Positions 29,462 to 38,203 are shown, counted from the first letter of the stretch. The stretch is 64,000 nt of DNA from Cryobacterium sp. N22 (GCF_002929555.1 NZ_PJJP01000039.1:372001-436000), one strand, 5' to 3'. The notes: generated from the letters alone by a model not told the origin. A program made the numbers and translations.

Positions 29462-30993
29462 GACGCCATTCCCTTCCGCAGGTACAGTGCCTGCCCCACT
29501 TCGTCTGGCCCGGGCCTGGCCACTCCGGCCAGATCAGCCACCGACCATGCCACCCGCAGTATCCGGTCATAGCCGCGCATGGTGATCCCGCCCCTCTCGA
29601 GGGCCCGGTCGAGCATCGCCGTCACCGGGGCGCCCAACCGCCTCTCGGTGCTGCGCAGCCAGGGCCCTGACACTTGCGAGTTCAACGTCCAAGGTGTGCC
29701 GGCCAGCCGCTCCGCCGCGGTTTCCCGCGCGGCCAGAACCCTGTGGCGGGCCACGGCGCTGGACAACCGGCCGGCGTCGGCTGAGATGCGCAACTGCGCG
29801 GCGGTCACCCGGGTGACAGTGAGCTGGATGTCGATGCGGTCCAACAGCGGGCCGGAGATTCGCGCGAGATAACGGCGCCGGGCGTTCGGCGGACAGGTGC
29901 ATTCCTGGTCGCCGGCGCCGTACTGGCCGCACGGGCAGGGGTTCGCGGCCAGCACCAGCTGGAATCTGGCGGGGAAATGGGCGATCGCGTTCGCCCGGTG
30001 AATGCTGATCCGGCCGGATTCCAGGGGCTGCCGGAGGGCATCGAGCACCGCGCCGGCGAACTCCGGCGCCTCGTCCAGGAAGAGCACCCCGTGGGACGCC
30101 CGCGCCGCTGCACCCGGCCGGATCTGCCCGCTGCCGCCGCCGACCATCGCGGCTGCCGTGATGGTGTGGTGCGGCGACTCCAGCGGGGGCCTGGTGATCA
30201 ACGAACGCCCCACCGGACGCCCGCTCAGCGACCGCAGAGAGCTCACCTCCAGCGACGCGGCCGGGCCCAGGTCGGGCAGCAGCCCCGGCAGCCGGGCCGC
30301 GAGCATGGTCTTGCCCGCGCCGGGCGGCCCGAGCATGAAGAGGTGGTGTCCGCCGGCCGCAGCCACCTGCAGGGCCAGGATGGCCTCGTCGTTGCCGACC
30401 ACGTCGAGCAGGTCGAGGCTTTCGTCGGCCGGGTCGTCCTCGGCGGGAGCACACAGCACCTCCACCTCCTGGGGGTCCAACCTGGCGCCGTGCCAGATCA
30501 GCGCGTCCCGGAGCGAGGCCACCCCGACCACCCGGATCCCCGGAACCAGGGCCGCCTCGTCGGCGTTGCCGGCTGGAACCATCACCGTGCGGTGGCCGAG
30601 CCGGGCCGCGGCGATCACCGCTGGCAGCATGCCGGGCGTGGGCCGCAACCGCCCGTCCAGGGCGAGCTCACCGATGTGCACGACAGCACCCACCGACGCG
30701 GCCGGCACCACCCCGTCGGCGGCCAGGCAGGCCACCGCGATGGCGAGGTCGAAGCCGGACCCGTGCTTGCGCAGGGCGGCGGGCGAGAGGTTCACGGTGA
30801 GCCGGTGACCGTTCAGCGCACAGCCGGAATTCTTGGCCGCGGCACGCACCCGTTCGGCGGCCTCGGCCAGGGCGGCATCCGGCAGCCCGATCAGCCGCAT
30901 CCCCGGCAATTGGCTGGAGATGTCGGCCTCGACCTCGACGAGCGACCCGGCGAGGCCGATGAGTGCGACGGAGTGGGTGCGGGCCAGGCCCAT
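29458..30993 (-). CDS. comM: ComM/YifB-family AAA+ ATPase (Mg-chelatase-like)
   Basis: A hexameric helicase of the ComM type that helps branch migration when transformed DNA is integrated. 511 residues from the ATG at 30993, which has GAGGGG upstream; the longer frame has an Arg-rich, unlikely N-terminus. N-terminal LonC-like domain (about 1-165), Walker A GPPGAGKTM, Walker B with LFLDEAPEF, the four-cysteine CPCGQYGAGDQECTC zinc-like motif and a C-terminal Mg-chelatase domain. Overlaps yraN by one base and dprA by four. Confidence 0.93.
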   Translation of the reverse strand: MGLARTHSVALIGLAGSLVEVEADISSQLPGMRLIGLPDAALAEAAERVRAAAKNSGCALNGHRLTVNLSPAALRKHGSGFDLAIAVACLAADGVVPAASVGAVVHIGELALDGRLRPTPGMLPAVIAAARLGHRTVMVPAGNADEAALVPGIRVVGVASLRDALIWHGARLDPQEVEVLCAPAEDDPADESLDLLDVVGNDEAILALQVAAAGGHHLFMLGPPGAGKTMLAARLPGLLPDLGPAASLEVSSLRSLSGRPVGRSLITRPPLESPHHTITAAAMVGGGSGQIRPGAAARASHGVLFLDEAPEFAGAVLDALRQPLESGRISIHRANAIAHFPARFQLVLAANPCPCGQYGAGDQECTCPPNARRRYLARISGPLLDRIDIQLTVTRVTAAQLRISADAGRLSSAVARHRVLAARETAAERLAGTPWTLNSQVSGPWLRSTERRLGAPVTAMLDRALERGGITMRGYDRILRVAWSVADLAGVARPGPDEVGQALYLRKGMAS

Positions 30994-31349
30994 CAGAACA
31001 CCCCCTCGAGGTGTTCGACGACCGGTGGCTGGCCCGGGCGGGCGATCACGGCGATGGCGTCGATACGGATGTGACGCGCCCGCGGTTCGAATTGCGCGCA
31101 CCAGGCCCCCGCCAACCGGCGCAGCCGGGCCAGCTTGGCCACCGTGATGGCCTCGAACGGATGCCCGTAGCCGGTCCCGGAGCGGGTCTTCACCTCAACG
31201 AACACGATGTCGCCGTCCTTGGCGACGATCAGGTCGATCTCCCCCTGCCCGCACCGCCAATTGCGCTCCACCACCGTGTAACCCGCCCGCGCCAGGTACT
31301 CCGCGGCGCAGTCTTCGCCGCGCCGGCCCAAATCGTCTTTGCGTGCCAC
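30993..31349 (-). CDS. yraN: YraN family (UPF0102) endonuclease-like protein
   Basis: A 118-residue restriction-endonuclease-fold protein: GRRGEDCAAEYL, GEIDLIV, FVEVKTRS and YGHPFEAI, keeping the E..D..ExK pattern of PD-(D/E)XK nucleases. The function is not established. The frame opens further upstream, but the GTG at 31349 has GGAGG five bases before it and gives the usual N-terminus (ARKDDLGRRGE) and length. First gene of the yraN-comM-dprA run. Confidence 0.9.
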   Translation of the reverse strand: MARKDDLGRRGEDCAAEYLARAGYTVVERNWRCGQGEIDLIVAKDGDIVFVEVKTRSGTGYGHPFEAITVAKLARLRRLAGAWCAQFEPRARHIRIDAIAVIARPGQPPVVEHLEGVF

Positions 31350-31422
31350 GAGCACCTCCGCGACCAGCATGCGCGGGCCTGCAGCGGACCCATCGAGGCG
31401 GTCTCGCACCTGTGCACACGAA

Positions 31423-31455
31423 GAGAGCCCGCTCCCTGTGGAGGAGCGGGCTCTC
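31423..31455 (-). terminator. terminator of the DUF1269-like gene
   Basis: Perfect 13-bp arms GAGAGCCCGCTCC / GGAGCGGGCTCTC with a 7-base loop, 20 bases beyond the stop. It separates that gene from yraN. Confidence 0.8.
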
Positions 31456-31475
31456 GGGGGCCGGCTGGCCCTGAT

Positions 31476-32000
31476 CTAGACGGTGTCGGAGCGTTCCTCC
31501 GCCTGCATCTCCTTGGAGGCCTGCGCGAGCTCTTTGTCGAGCTCCTTCGCGTCGACCTTGAGTTCCTTCTGGAGGTGCTTCTGCGCCACAAGGCCCGCCT
31601 TGCGGAATTCCTCGTCGAGCCGGTCCTTGCCCACGACGATCAGCGCGGCCTCGCCGGAATCGAGCATCTCGCCGAGTTCTTTGATGTCACCACGGTCCAG
31701 GCTGCGCCAGAAGTGACCGACAACGCTGCCGGCCGCTCCGCCGACGATGGCGCTGCCGATGATCGCCGGCGGGAACAACAGGCCGACAATGGCGCCGGCG
31801 GCCACGCCGGTCCAGCCGGCGTGCTTGCTGGTCTTGCGGTGAACCTGCACCGACCCGTCGGCCTCCTTGGTGGCGACGGCGGCGTCGTAGGTTCCGATCA
31901 CCTTGGTGGAGTGCAGCTCGCGCACAACCTCGAGGTCGGACTCGGCCGTTGCCGCGTTGGGGTACACACCGAGGTAGAGGAAAACGGATTCGTCGGACAT
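31476..32000 (-). CDS. DUF1269-like stress/membrane-associated protein
   Basis: 174 residues. The N-terminal half resembles DUF1269-type proteins (VFLYLGVYPNAATAE, then a Gly/Ala-rich hydrophobic hairpin about 65-95 likely inserted in the membrane, then DIKELGEMLDSGEAALIVV). The C-terminus (about 130-174) is a charged coiled-coil-like helix. Function unknown; such proteins are often stress induced. AAGGAG before the ATG fixes the start. It is monocistronic: terminator on one side, divergent gene on the other. Confidence 0.7.
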   Translation of the reverse strand: MSDESVFLYLGVYPNAATAESDLEVVRELHSTKVIGTYDAAVATKEADGSVQVHRKTSKHAGWTGVAAGAIVGLLFPPAIIGSAIVGGAAGSVVGHFWRSLDRGDIKELGEMLDSGEAALIVVGKDRLDEEFRKAGLVAQKHLQKELKVDAKELDKELAQASKEMQAEERSDTV

Positions 32001-32105
32001 GGAAACTCCTTACTTCACGTGGGATTGCGGGGATAGAGCACTGTCGCAGGGGACGGTACCCAGCCCCCGTCCGGGTGTCAACCGCGAGTGGATCCGGCGT
32101 GACCA

Positions 32106-32111
32106 TAGGCT
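32106..32111 (+). promoter_or_regulatory. putative -10 of leaderless F420-type reductase gene
   Basis: TAGGCT, 6 bases, then the ATG at 32118; no ribosome binding site. Confidence 0.5.
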
Positions 32112-32117
32112 GATGCC

Positions 32118-32561
32118 ATGATCTCCGACCGCCTGACCGACCTGTCGATGCGAGCCATGAACGCCGTGCACCGGTCGTTGCTGGCGCTCTCCCGCGGCCG
32201 GCTCGGCTGGCAGATCGGGCCGATGCCCGTGGTGGAACTGCACACACTCGGGCGGAAGACCGGGGAGCGACGCTCCACGATGCTCACCGCCCCGATCCAC
32301 GAGCCCGACCGGGTGGTGCTGATCGCGTCGAAGGGCGGCGACGACCGCAACCCGTTGTGGTACCTCAACCTGGTCGCCCACCCCGACGTGGAACTCACCG
32401 AGAACGGGGTCACCCGCCCGATGCGGGCCCGCACAGCCACCGCGGCCGAGAAGGCGGCGCTCTGGCCCGCGATCGTGCGCGCCTATTCGGGCTACGCCGG
32501 CTACCAGCAGAAGACCAGCCGGGACATCCCCGTGGTCATCTGCGAGCCGCGCACCCGCTAG
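32118..32561 (+). CDS. Ddn-like deazaflavin (F420)-dependent reductase
   Basis: A 147-residue split-barrel protein of the DUF385/Ddn family (F420H2-dependent quinone or nitro reductases). Typical motifs: VVELHTLGRKTGERRSTML, LIASKGG..RNPLWYLNL, HPDVELTENG, RPMRARTATAAEK and a C-terminal YQQKTSRDIPVV. Leaderless-type start. No F420 biosynthesis gene is in the window, so cofactor use is inferred from family only. Confidence 0.85.
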   Translation: MISDRLTDLSMRAMNAVHRSLLALSRGRLGWQIGPMPVVELHTLGRKTGERRSTMLTAPIHEPDRVVLIASKGGDDRNPLWYLNLVAHPDVELTENGVTRPMRARTATAAEKAALWPAIVRAYSGYAGYQQKTSRDIPVVICEPRTR

Positions 32562-32603
32562 GCGGGAACCAGCCGCAGGCGCAGCGGGTCTGGCGCGAAA
32601 CGG

Positions 32604-33152
32604 TCACCACCGATGTGCGACGTCGACCACGAGCCGGCTGGTGTCACCCGGGCCGTCGAGGATGAACGTACGGAACGGCAGCCGCGCCCGAACGCCGAGC
32701 CCGAAGGTGCTCTGCCCTTCGAAGCCGCCGGCGAAGGCGACCTGGCGGAAGGTCTCGTAGCCAGCGACGTTGAGCGCTTCGCTGGCCCCGCCCGGAGCGT
32801 ATGTCACCACGCCATTGGCGTCGTACCGGTGAACGAACGCGATGACCCGCAGGTCGGCGGCGCCTCGGAGAGGCACGGGAATGCCCGATCCGTCCTGAAC
32901 GACCTCCGGCACGTACTGAACATCGAACCCCCGGATGTCGCCGCGCACGTCGACCACAAAACGGTCGAAGCAGGGATGCTCCCCCGAGCGAACAGCTGTG
33001 ACCGTCGCGTCGGCGGACATCGTGCTCTGGCTTTCGGGCAGCGAGCCCCAGGTGATGCCGCAGTAGGGGGCGGCCGTCGCGGCGGTGCTGCCGGACGTGA
33101 GAAATACCGCACCCATCAACGCGCTGAGGATGAGTGCGACGGAACGCTTCAT
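32604..33152 (-). CDS. secreted AMIN-like domain protein
   Basis: 182 residues with a clear Sec signal peptide (1-28, cleaved about ATAAP), then a beta-rich domain resembling the AMIN-like domain of actinobacterial (lipo)proteins: HPCFDRFVVDVRG, VQYVPEVVQDGSG, DLRVIAFVHRYD, RLVVDVAHRW. No lipobox, so probably released or wall-associated. Role unknown; AMIN-type folds bind peptidoglycan. AAGGAG nine bases upstream supports the ATG. Confidence 0.7.
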   Translation of the reverse strand: MKRSVALILSALMGAVFLTSGSTAATAAPYCGITWGSLPESQSTMSADATVTAVRSGEHPCFDRFVVDVRGDIRGFDVQYVPEVVQDGSGIPVPLRGAADLRVIAFVHRYDANGVVTYAPGGASEALNVAGYETFRQVAFAGGFEGQSTFGLGVRARLPFRTFILDGPGDTSRLVVDVAHRW

Positions 33153-33247
33153 TGCGATCCACTCCTTGAGTAGAAATCCTTGGACAAATGCTACGCCGGA
33201 GCGTCACAACCGTGGAGCGTCCAATGATCACGGATTGGATGCAATCC

Positions 33248-33264
33248 CCTGGGAGTGTCCCAGG
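33248..33264 (-). terminator. short hairpin after the dipeptidase gene
   Basis: Perfect CCTGGGA / TCCCAGG arms around a 3-base loop, 4 bases beyond the dipeptidase stop. No T tract. Confidence 0.4.
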
Positions 33265-33268
33265 CCGG

Positions 33269-34384
33269 TCAGCGGGTCAGCCGGGTGTGCTCCACGTCGT
33301 CACCGGCGAAGGCGGCATCCGTGGCCCGCAGCACCCGCAGCACGTTGGCGCCGGCAAGTGCGGCCAGCTCGGCGGCGCTCCAGCCGCGCCGGGCCAGTTC
33401 GAGCAGCAGGGCCGGGTAGCCGTCCACACCCTCGAGCTGTTCGGGGAACTCGTCGGTGCCGTCGAAGTCGCCGCCCAAGCCGATGTGGCGGATGCCGGCG
33501 ACGTCACGCGCGTGTTCGACGTGATCGGCCACCTGCGCCACGGTGACCCGGGGTGCGGGGGCGCTCCGGTCGCCGCCGAACCACTCGGCGTACGCTGCCG
33601 AGACGAACTGCGGCACGAAGGTGACCATCAGCACGCCGTCGTTGTCGGCCAGGCGCTCGAGCACGTCGTCGGGCACGTTACGCGGGTCGGCCGTGACGGC
33701 GGAGCAGCAGCTGTGGCTGAAGATCACCGGGGCGCTGGTGACGTCGAGGGCCGCGTGCGCCGTCGCCGGAGAGACGTGCGAGAGGTCGACGAGCATGCCC
33801 AGCCGGTTGAGCTCCCGGATGTACTCGACGCCGCGCGGGCTGAGGCCGTTGTGCAAGGGTTCGTCGGTGCCGGAGTCGGCCCAGCTCGTATTGTGCACGT
33901 GGGTGAGGGTGAGGTAGCGCACGCCGAGCCTGGCCAGCATCCGCAGCACGGCGGGGGAATCGTTGAGCGAGTGGGCACCCTCGGCGCCCAGCAGCGAGGC
34001 GATGCGGCCGCTGGCACGGGCGGCCTCCACCTCGGCCGCACTCGTGGCGATCACGAAGGTCTGCGGATACCGGGCGGCGAGCCGGTACACCCAATCGACC
34101 TGTTCCAGGGTGCCCTGCACGGCGTCGGCTCCGCCGAGGGTGTCCTCGACGTACACCGACCAGAATTGACCGCCCACCCGGCCGGCGCGGAGCCGGTCGA
34201 TGTCGGTGTCGGTGTCCAGGGCGCCGTCCAGGCCCTCGACCGAGTAGTCCCGGTTCTCGCGGCACTCCCAGGCCCAGTCGTTGTGGCCGTCGATGAGCGG
34301 GGCCAGGTCCAGGGCCGCGGCCACCCTGGCCAGGGCGTCGGCGCGAGACGGAACGGCGCGGGACGGGTCGGTGCGAGCTGTCAT
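33269..34384 (-). CDS. membrane-dipeptidase family (peptidase M19) protein
   Basis: 371 residues, TIM-barrel zinc dipeptidase. Metal ligands are recognisable: HND in LIDGHNDWAWE, the bridging Glu in LLGAEGAHSL, His in VDLSHVS and FSHSCCSAV, and Asp in GGDFDG. No signal peptide is visible, so it is likely cytoplasmic. The ATG at 34384 is preferred over a GTG two codons upstream because a TAGCGT -10 lies exactly six bases before it. It may cleave L-X-D dipeptides; the substrate is not defined. Confidence 0.9.
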   Translation of the reverse strand: MTARTDPSRAVPSRADALARVAAALDLAPLIDGHNDWAWECRENRDYSVEGLDGALDTDTDIDRLRAGRVGGQFWSVYVEDTLGGADAVQGTLEQVDWVYRLAARYPQTFVIATSAAEVEAARASGRIASLLGAEGAHSLNDSPAVLRMLARLGVRYLTLTHVHNTSWADSGTDEPLHNGLSPRGVEYIRELNRLGMLVDLSHVSPATAHAALDVTSAPVIFSHSCCSAVTADPRNVPDDVLERLADNDGVLMVTFVPQFVSAAYAEWFGGDRSAPAPRVTVAQVADHVEHARDVAGIRHIGLGGDFDGTDEFPEQLEGVDGYPALLLELARRGWSAAELAALAGANVLRVLRATDAAFAGDDVEHTRLTR

Positions 34385-34390
34385 CCGCAC

Positions 34391-34396
34391 ACGCTA
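34391..34396 (-). promoter_or_regulatory. putative -10 of leaderless dipeptidase transcript
   Basis: TAGCGT then 6 bases then ATG at 34384; no Shine-Dalgarno sequence. Confidence 0.5.
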
Positions 34397-34421
34397 GCAG
34401 CCGGGCGGCGGGCCGGGCCGG

Positions 34422-34745
34422 CTACTCGTCGAGCGCGAGTTCCTTGGGCAGTTCGAACTCCTTCGACGCCAGCTCCTCCACGTTGACGTCCTTGAACGTC
34501 AGCACCCGCACCGACTTCACAAACCGGTCGGACCTGTAGACATCCCAGACCCAGACATCCTTCATGGTCAACTCGAAATAGAAGTCGTGTTCGGTGTCAC
34601 GACGCACGAGTTCAACCTCGTTTGCGAGGTAAAAGCGGCGCTCGGTTTCGACGACGTACTGGAACTGCCCCACAACGTCTCGATACTCGCGGTATAGGGC
34701 CAACTCGACCTCGCGGTCGTAGTCCTCGAACTCATCTTCTTCCAT
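34422..34745 (-). CDS. DUF2469 family protein
   Basis: A 107-residue acidic protein that is almost always found next to rnhB in actinobacteria. Conserved features: YDREVELALYREYRDVV, FQYVVETERRFYLAN, DFYFELTMKDVWVWDVYR and FVKSVRVLTFKDVNVEEL. Function unknown. It starts 25 bp after rnhB; a TAAGAT hexamer lies nine bases before the ATG. Confidence 0.9.
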   Translation of the reverse strand: MEEDEFEDYDREVELALYREYRDVVGQFQYVVETERRFYLANEVELVRRDTEHDFYFELTMKDVWVWDVYRSDRFVKSVRVLTFKDVNVEELASKEFELPKELALDE

Positions 34746-34770
34746 GGTGAGACAATCTTACGCGCAGTTC

Positions 34771-35421
34771 TCAGGCCGGAATCTTGAGCCAGCTCAGCCG
34801 GTGCTGTTCGCTGGCTCCCAGGGCACCGATGGCGGTCATATGTTGGGCGCTGCCGTACCCCTTGTTGCCCGTCCAGCCGTAGCCGGGAGTGGCGAGGTCG
34901 GCCGCGATCATCAGCCTGTCGCGGTGCACCTTCGCGATCACGGATGCGGCGGAGACCGACGCGCAGTCCTGGTCGGCCTTGATGCGGGTCACGACGGACA
35001 GCGGGGTGCTGAGGGCTTTGTTGAGCCAGTCATCGTTGCCGTCAAGCAGCACCACGCCGCCGACGATGTCCACGCCGCCGGCATGCAGCTGGGCGAGCGC
35101 CCGCTTGCCGGCCAGGCCGAGCGCTGCGATGATGCCGACGGTGTCCACCTCCTGCGGAGACGCCAACCCGACCGCGCTGTGGCGCACCCAGGCCGCGGCG
35201 AGCGGGGCGAGCAGCTCCCGGCGCGGTTCGCTCAGGAGCTTGGAGTCGCGCAGTCCCACCGGGAAGGCACCGACGTCGGCCGTCACTACCGCGAGGCCCA
35301 CGGCGACGGGGCCCGCCAGGGCGCCGCGGCCGACCTCGTCGCAGCCGATCACACAGCTGGCGCCGGCAGCGAGCATCGCCAGCTCCACGTCGAGGGTGGG
35401 CTCGACGACGGCCATCATCAC
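34771..35421 (-). CDS. rnhB: ribonuclease HII
   Basis: Removes single ribonucleotides and RNA:DNA hybrids. 216 residues; the DEDD carboxylates are seen in CDEVGRG (28-29), LRDSKLL, and KADQDCASVSAASVIAKVHRD. The start is ambiguous among GTG 35421, ATG 35418 and ATG 35415; GAGGA seven bases before the GTG favours the longest. It lies 28 bp after lepB in the conserved lepB-rnhB-DUF2469 order. Confidence 0.95.
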   Translation of the reverse strand: MMMAVVEPTLDVELAMLAAGASCVIGCDEVGRGALAGPVAVGLAVVTADVGAFPVGLRDSKLLSEPRRELLAPLAAAWVRHSAVGLASPQEVDTVGIIAALGLAGKRALAQLHAGGVDIVGGVVLLDGNDDWLNKALSTPLSVVTRIKADQDCASVSAASVIAKVHRDRLMIAADLATPGYGWTGNKGYGSAQHMTAIGALGASEQHRLSWLKIPA

Positions 35422-35449
35422 TGGAGGGTCCTCGTCAGCTGCGGATGAG

Positions 35450-36196
35450 TCATTTGTCGGCGTCCTCGACGCCGCGGAACACCTCGGGGTAGTCGTCCAG
35501 CCAGCTCCAGCGTTCCAGCGGCCAGCTGATCACCAGGGCGCGGCCGACGACGTTGTCCATCGGCACGAATCCCTTGCCCGGAGTGTTGGGGTGGTAGCGG
35601 GAGTCGAGGGAGTCATAGCGGTTGTCGCCCATCACCCACAGCGAATCCGCCGGAACGACGACGTCGAACGCGTCCTTCGACACACTCGACTGGCCGGCGG
35701 GCAGCAGGGCGTACGGTTCGGTGAGCGGAATGTCGTTCACGCTCATCTGGCCCAGCGTGTTGCAGCAGACCACGTGATCACCGGGCAGGCCGATGATGCG
35801 TTTGATCAGGTGATCGTTGCTGTCCGGTGCGGACAGGCCCACCACCGACATCGTCCAGTCCAGGGCCGCGACGATCGGGTTCTGCTCGATGGGCGGCTGC
35901 TCCGGCAGCCATCCGCCCGGATCGCGGAAGACGATGACGTCACCGCGGGAGACGGGCACCAGGGCAGGTTCGAGCTGGTTGACGATGATGCGGTCATCGA
36001 CCAGCAGGGTGCTCTCCATCGACCCCGACGGGATGTAGAACGAGCGCACGAGAAACGTCTTGATCAGGAACGAGATGAGCAATGCCACCACGAAGATGAT
36101 GAGAAGGTCGCGAATGAATATCGCGACGCCGCGCTTCTTGCGCGGTGAATCTGGTTCCAGGCGATGCGATCGCGAGGGCAGAGTGTTGTCTGTCAT
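35450..36196 (-). CDS. lepB: signal peptidase I
   Basis: Cleaves Sec/Tat signal peptides at the outer face of the membrane. 248 residues: a short basic N-terminus, one transmembrane helix (about 25-50), catalytic Ser59 in PSGSMESTL and general base Lys132 in LIKRIIGLPGD, plus VMGDNRYDSLDSR. AGGCGG four bases upstream supports the ATG. A hairpin sits directly before the ribosome site. Confidence 0.96.
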   Translation of the reverse strand: MTDNTLPSRSHRLEPDSPRKKRGVAIFIRDLLIIFVVALLISFLIKTFLVRSFYIPSGSMESTLLVDDRIIVNQLEPALVPVSRGDVIVFRDPGGWLPEQPPIEQNPIVAALDWTMSVVGLSAPDSNDHLIKRIIGLPGDHVVCCNTLGQMSVNDIPLTEPYALLPAGQSSVSKDAFDVVVPADSLWVMGDNRYDSLDSRYHPNTPGKGFVPMDNVVGRALVISWPLERWSWLDDYPEVFRGVEDADK

Positions 36197-36203
36197 TTAA
36201 CCG

Positions 36204-36240
36204 CCTGAGCTCCTCGCCCAGTTTAGCGGGGAGGAGCTCA
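36204..36240 (-). other. hairpin between rplS and lepB
   Basis: Arms CTGAGCTCCTC / GAGGAGCTCAG, extended by CCC/GGG past one bulge, enclosing an 8-base loop. It can end the rplS transcript, or it can fold in the lepB leader next to its AGGCGG ribosome site; the lepB-side arm itself contains GAGGAG. Confidence 0.6.
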
Positions 36241-36306
36241 GGGGGAAATCCAGCGGCTGCGAATTCGCTCAGGCTATTGCCCTGGCGTTTCGCGGCAGGC
36301 GCTGTT

Positions 36307-36651
36307 TTAGTCGCGCTTTTCCTTGATCTTGGCCTTCTTGCCACGGAGACCGCGCAGGTAGTACAGCTTCGCGCGACGCACGTCACCGCGGACGACGACC
36401 TCAATGTGGTCGATCACCGGGGAGTGCACCGGGAAGGTACGCTCGACGCCGACCTGGAAGCTGACCTTACGGACGCAGAACGTCTCGCGGACGCCTTCGC
36501 CCGAACGGCCGATGACGACGCCCTGGTAGACCTGGACACGCGAGCGCGCGCCTTCAACGATGTTGACGTGTACCTTGACGGTGTCGCCGGCCCGGAACTC
36601 CGGGATGTCTGAACGCAGCGATGCCGCGTCCACCTGGTCGAGAATATGCAT
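36307..36651 (-). CDS. rplS: 50S ribosomal protein L19
   Basis: A 114-residue large-subunit protein at the 30S-50S interface. Family motifs: [57 protein letters not shown] and the [18 protein letters not shown] tail. ATG start. It lies downstream of trmD as expected, but a small membrane-protein gene is inserted between them and a structured leader precedes it. Confidence 0.97.
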   Translation of the reverse strand: MHILDQVDAASLRSDIPEFRAGDTVKVHVNIVEGARSRVQVYQGVVIGRSGEGVRETFCVRKVSFQVGVERTFPVHSPVIDHIEVVVRGDVRRAKLYYLRGLRGKKAKIKEKRD

Positions 36652-36671
36652 GTTATTCGCTCTCTGTACCC

Positions 36672-36779
36672 GCCACAGGTCGAGGACGTTTCAGTGGCGC
36701 CCCGCCCGCTCACCGAAGGTGAGTTGGTGGCGACCAATTGAGTGTGTGCGTGCCGATATGAGTGCAGCTCCCCTGTGGC
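36672..36779 (-). promoter_or_regulatory. candidate structured leader RNA of rplS
   Basis: In the 204-bp gap before rplS an outer stem GCCACAGG / CCTGTGGC (8 of 8) encloses two perfect hairpins, TTGGT-ggcg-ACCAA (36724-36737) and CTCACC-gaa-GGTGAG (36709-36723). It ends 21 bases before the rplS ATG. The layout resembles an autoregulatory ribosomal-protein leader; no known family is claimed. Confidence 0.4.
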
Positions 36780-36855
36780 AGAGACATGCCGCGGCACAAA
36801 CGCTAATTCTGCCACTAAACCCGCCACGCGCCAAACCCTCGGCCGACGGCACCTT

Positions 36856-37413
36856 TTACAGGTCGGTCGGCTTCTCCCGGATGATGATCACCGATGGGTC
36901 GGTGGGCGTCGGATGCGCCGGATCCTGCCGGGCCCCGTCCGCGCGAACACCCGACCGGTCGGTCATCGGCGGGAACGGACTCGGCCCACCGGGGACCGTG
37001 CCGAACCTGGCGGTTTCGTCGATGTAGACCATGGCCTCGCGGACCCGCTTGCGGGCGGCGTCGAAGAGTTCCCAGAGCGCGAACCAGAAGGCGCCCAGGC
37101 CCACGAGGACCACCAGCACCGACAGCCACGGCGCCGTCACCGAGTACACGCCCATCAGCACGATCAGAACATGCCAGAGGGACAGCACGCCCACATCCGC
37201 CCAGGACAGCGCCTTGTCCGCGCGCACCTCTTTGCGGGCCAGGAAGAGCAGGCTCACCACGAGAAGGCCGACACCGATGGCGACGGCACCGAAGGCGGCG
37301 CCGAGAACCTCCCAGGCCGAGGAGCCGAAAATCGACGCGGCGACCATCAGCCAGAGCGGAAGCGCGCCGACGGCCACGAACTGCCAGTAGTAGAAGACCC
37401 TGCGGAGAATCAC
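36856..37413 (-). CDS. unrecognised four-helix membrane protein
   Basis: 185 residues, no family recognised. Four predicted transmembrane helices (about 10-28, 36-58, 70-90, 95-115) are followed by a soluble C-terminal tail with KRVREAMVYIDET and a Pro-rich end. The GTG start is 10 bases after trmD's stop; a TAATCT hexamer seven bases upstream overlaps that stop codon, and GGGGA is also near. Inserted between trmD and rplS. Confidence 0.7.
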   Translation of the reverse strand: MILRRVFYYWQFVAVGALPLWLMVAASIFGSSAWEVLGAAFGAVAIGVGLLVVSLLFLARKEVRADKALSWADVGVLSLWHVLIVLMGVYSVTAPWLSVLVVLVGLGAFWFALWELFDAARKRVREAMVYIDETARFGTVPGGPSPFPPMTDRSGVRADGARQDPAHPTPTDPSVIIIREKPTDL

Positions 37414-37420
37414 AGTCCCC

Positions 37421-37426
37421 AGATTA
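37421..37426 (-). promoter_or_regulatory. putative -10 of the four-helix membrane protein gene
   Basis: TAATCT, 7 bases, then GTG at 37413. It overlaps the trmD stop codon. A GGGGA within the spacer could also act as ribosome site. Confidence 0.4.
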
Positions 37427-38203
37427 CCCGCGAGCCGCCCGCCGAGCCTTGGAGTTCGCTGGAGGCTGAAGGTCGGCGTCGTCCTCGGCGGGCAGGAGGT
37501 CGGGGCGCACCAACCGGGTGCGCTCGATCTGCTGCTGCCGACGCCACGTGGCGATGGCGCCGTGGTTGCCGCTGAGCAGCACCGGCGGCACCTCCAGGCC
37601 CCGCCAACTGGCGGGCTTGGTGTAGCTGGGGTACTCCAGCAGGCCGTCCTCGTGCGATTCCTCGACCAGGCTCTCCGGGTTGCCCACCACCCCGGGGATG
37701 AGCCGGCCGATGGCCTCGATCATGGCCATCACGGCCACCTCTCCCCCGTTGAGCACGTAGTCGCCCAGACTCACCAGGCGGACCCGGCCCCGGGCGGCGA
37801 AGTGATCGACCACGCGCTGGTCGATGCCCTCGTAGCGTCCGCAGCCGAAGACCAGGTGCGGCTCGTTGGCGAGTTCGCGGGCCATCGCCTGGGTGAACTG
37901 CTCCCCGGCGGGCGAGGGGAAGATCAGCACCGGGCCGCCGGCGGGCTCCGGCGTGCCGGCATCCGCGTCACCGATCGCCGGCAGGATGCTGTCCAGCGCT
38001 TCACCCCAGGGTTCGGGCTTCATCACCATGCCGGCGCCGCCGCCGTAGGGGGTGTCGTCGACGGTGTTGTGCCGGTCGTGGGTGAAGTCGCGCAGGTTGT
38101 GCACGTCGAGGTCGATCAGGCCGGCCTGCCGGGCGCGGCCGAGGAGGGAGATGTCCAGCACACCGAAGAACTCCGGAAAAATACTGATGATGTCGATGCG
38201 CAT
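37424..38203 (-). CDS. trmD: tRNA (guanine37-N1)-methyltransferase
   Basis: Methylates N1 of G37 in tRNAs and prevents frameshifting. 259 residues of the SPOUT knot fold: [45 protein letters not shown] and [14 protein letters not shown]. The start is preceded by TAGACT seven bases upstream within the end of the FNT gene, suggesting independent leaderless expression. Confidence 0.97.
   Translation of the reverse strand: MRIDIISIFPEFFGVLDISLLGRARQAGLIDLDVHNLRDFTHDRHNTVDDTPYGGGAGMVMKPEPWGEALDSILPAIGDADAGTPEPAGGPVLIFPSPAGEQFTQAMARELANEPHLVFGCGRYEGIDQRVVDHFAARGRVRLVSLGDYVLNGGEVAVMAMIEAIGRLIPGVVGNPESLVEESHEDGLLEYPSYTKPASWRGLEVPPVLLSGNHGAIATWRRQQQIERTRLVRPDLLPAEDDADLQPPANSKARRAARG

Noticed and set aside
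33190..33225. Two GGAGCGTC direct repeats upstream of the AMIN-like gene
   Set aside because: Too short and G+C-rich to separate from chance; no second line of evidence.
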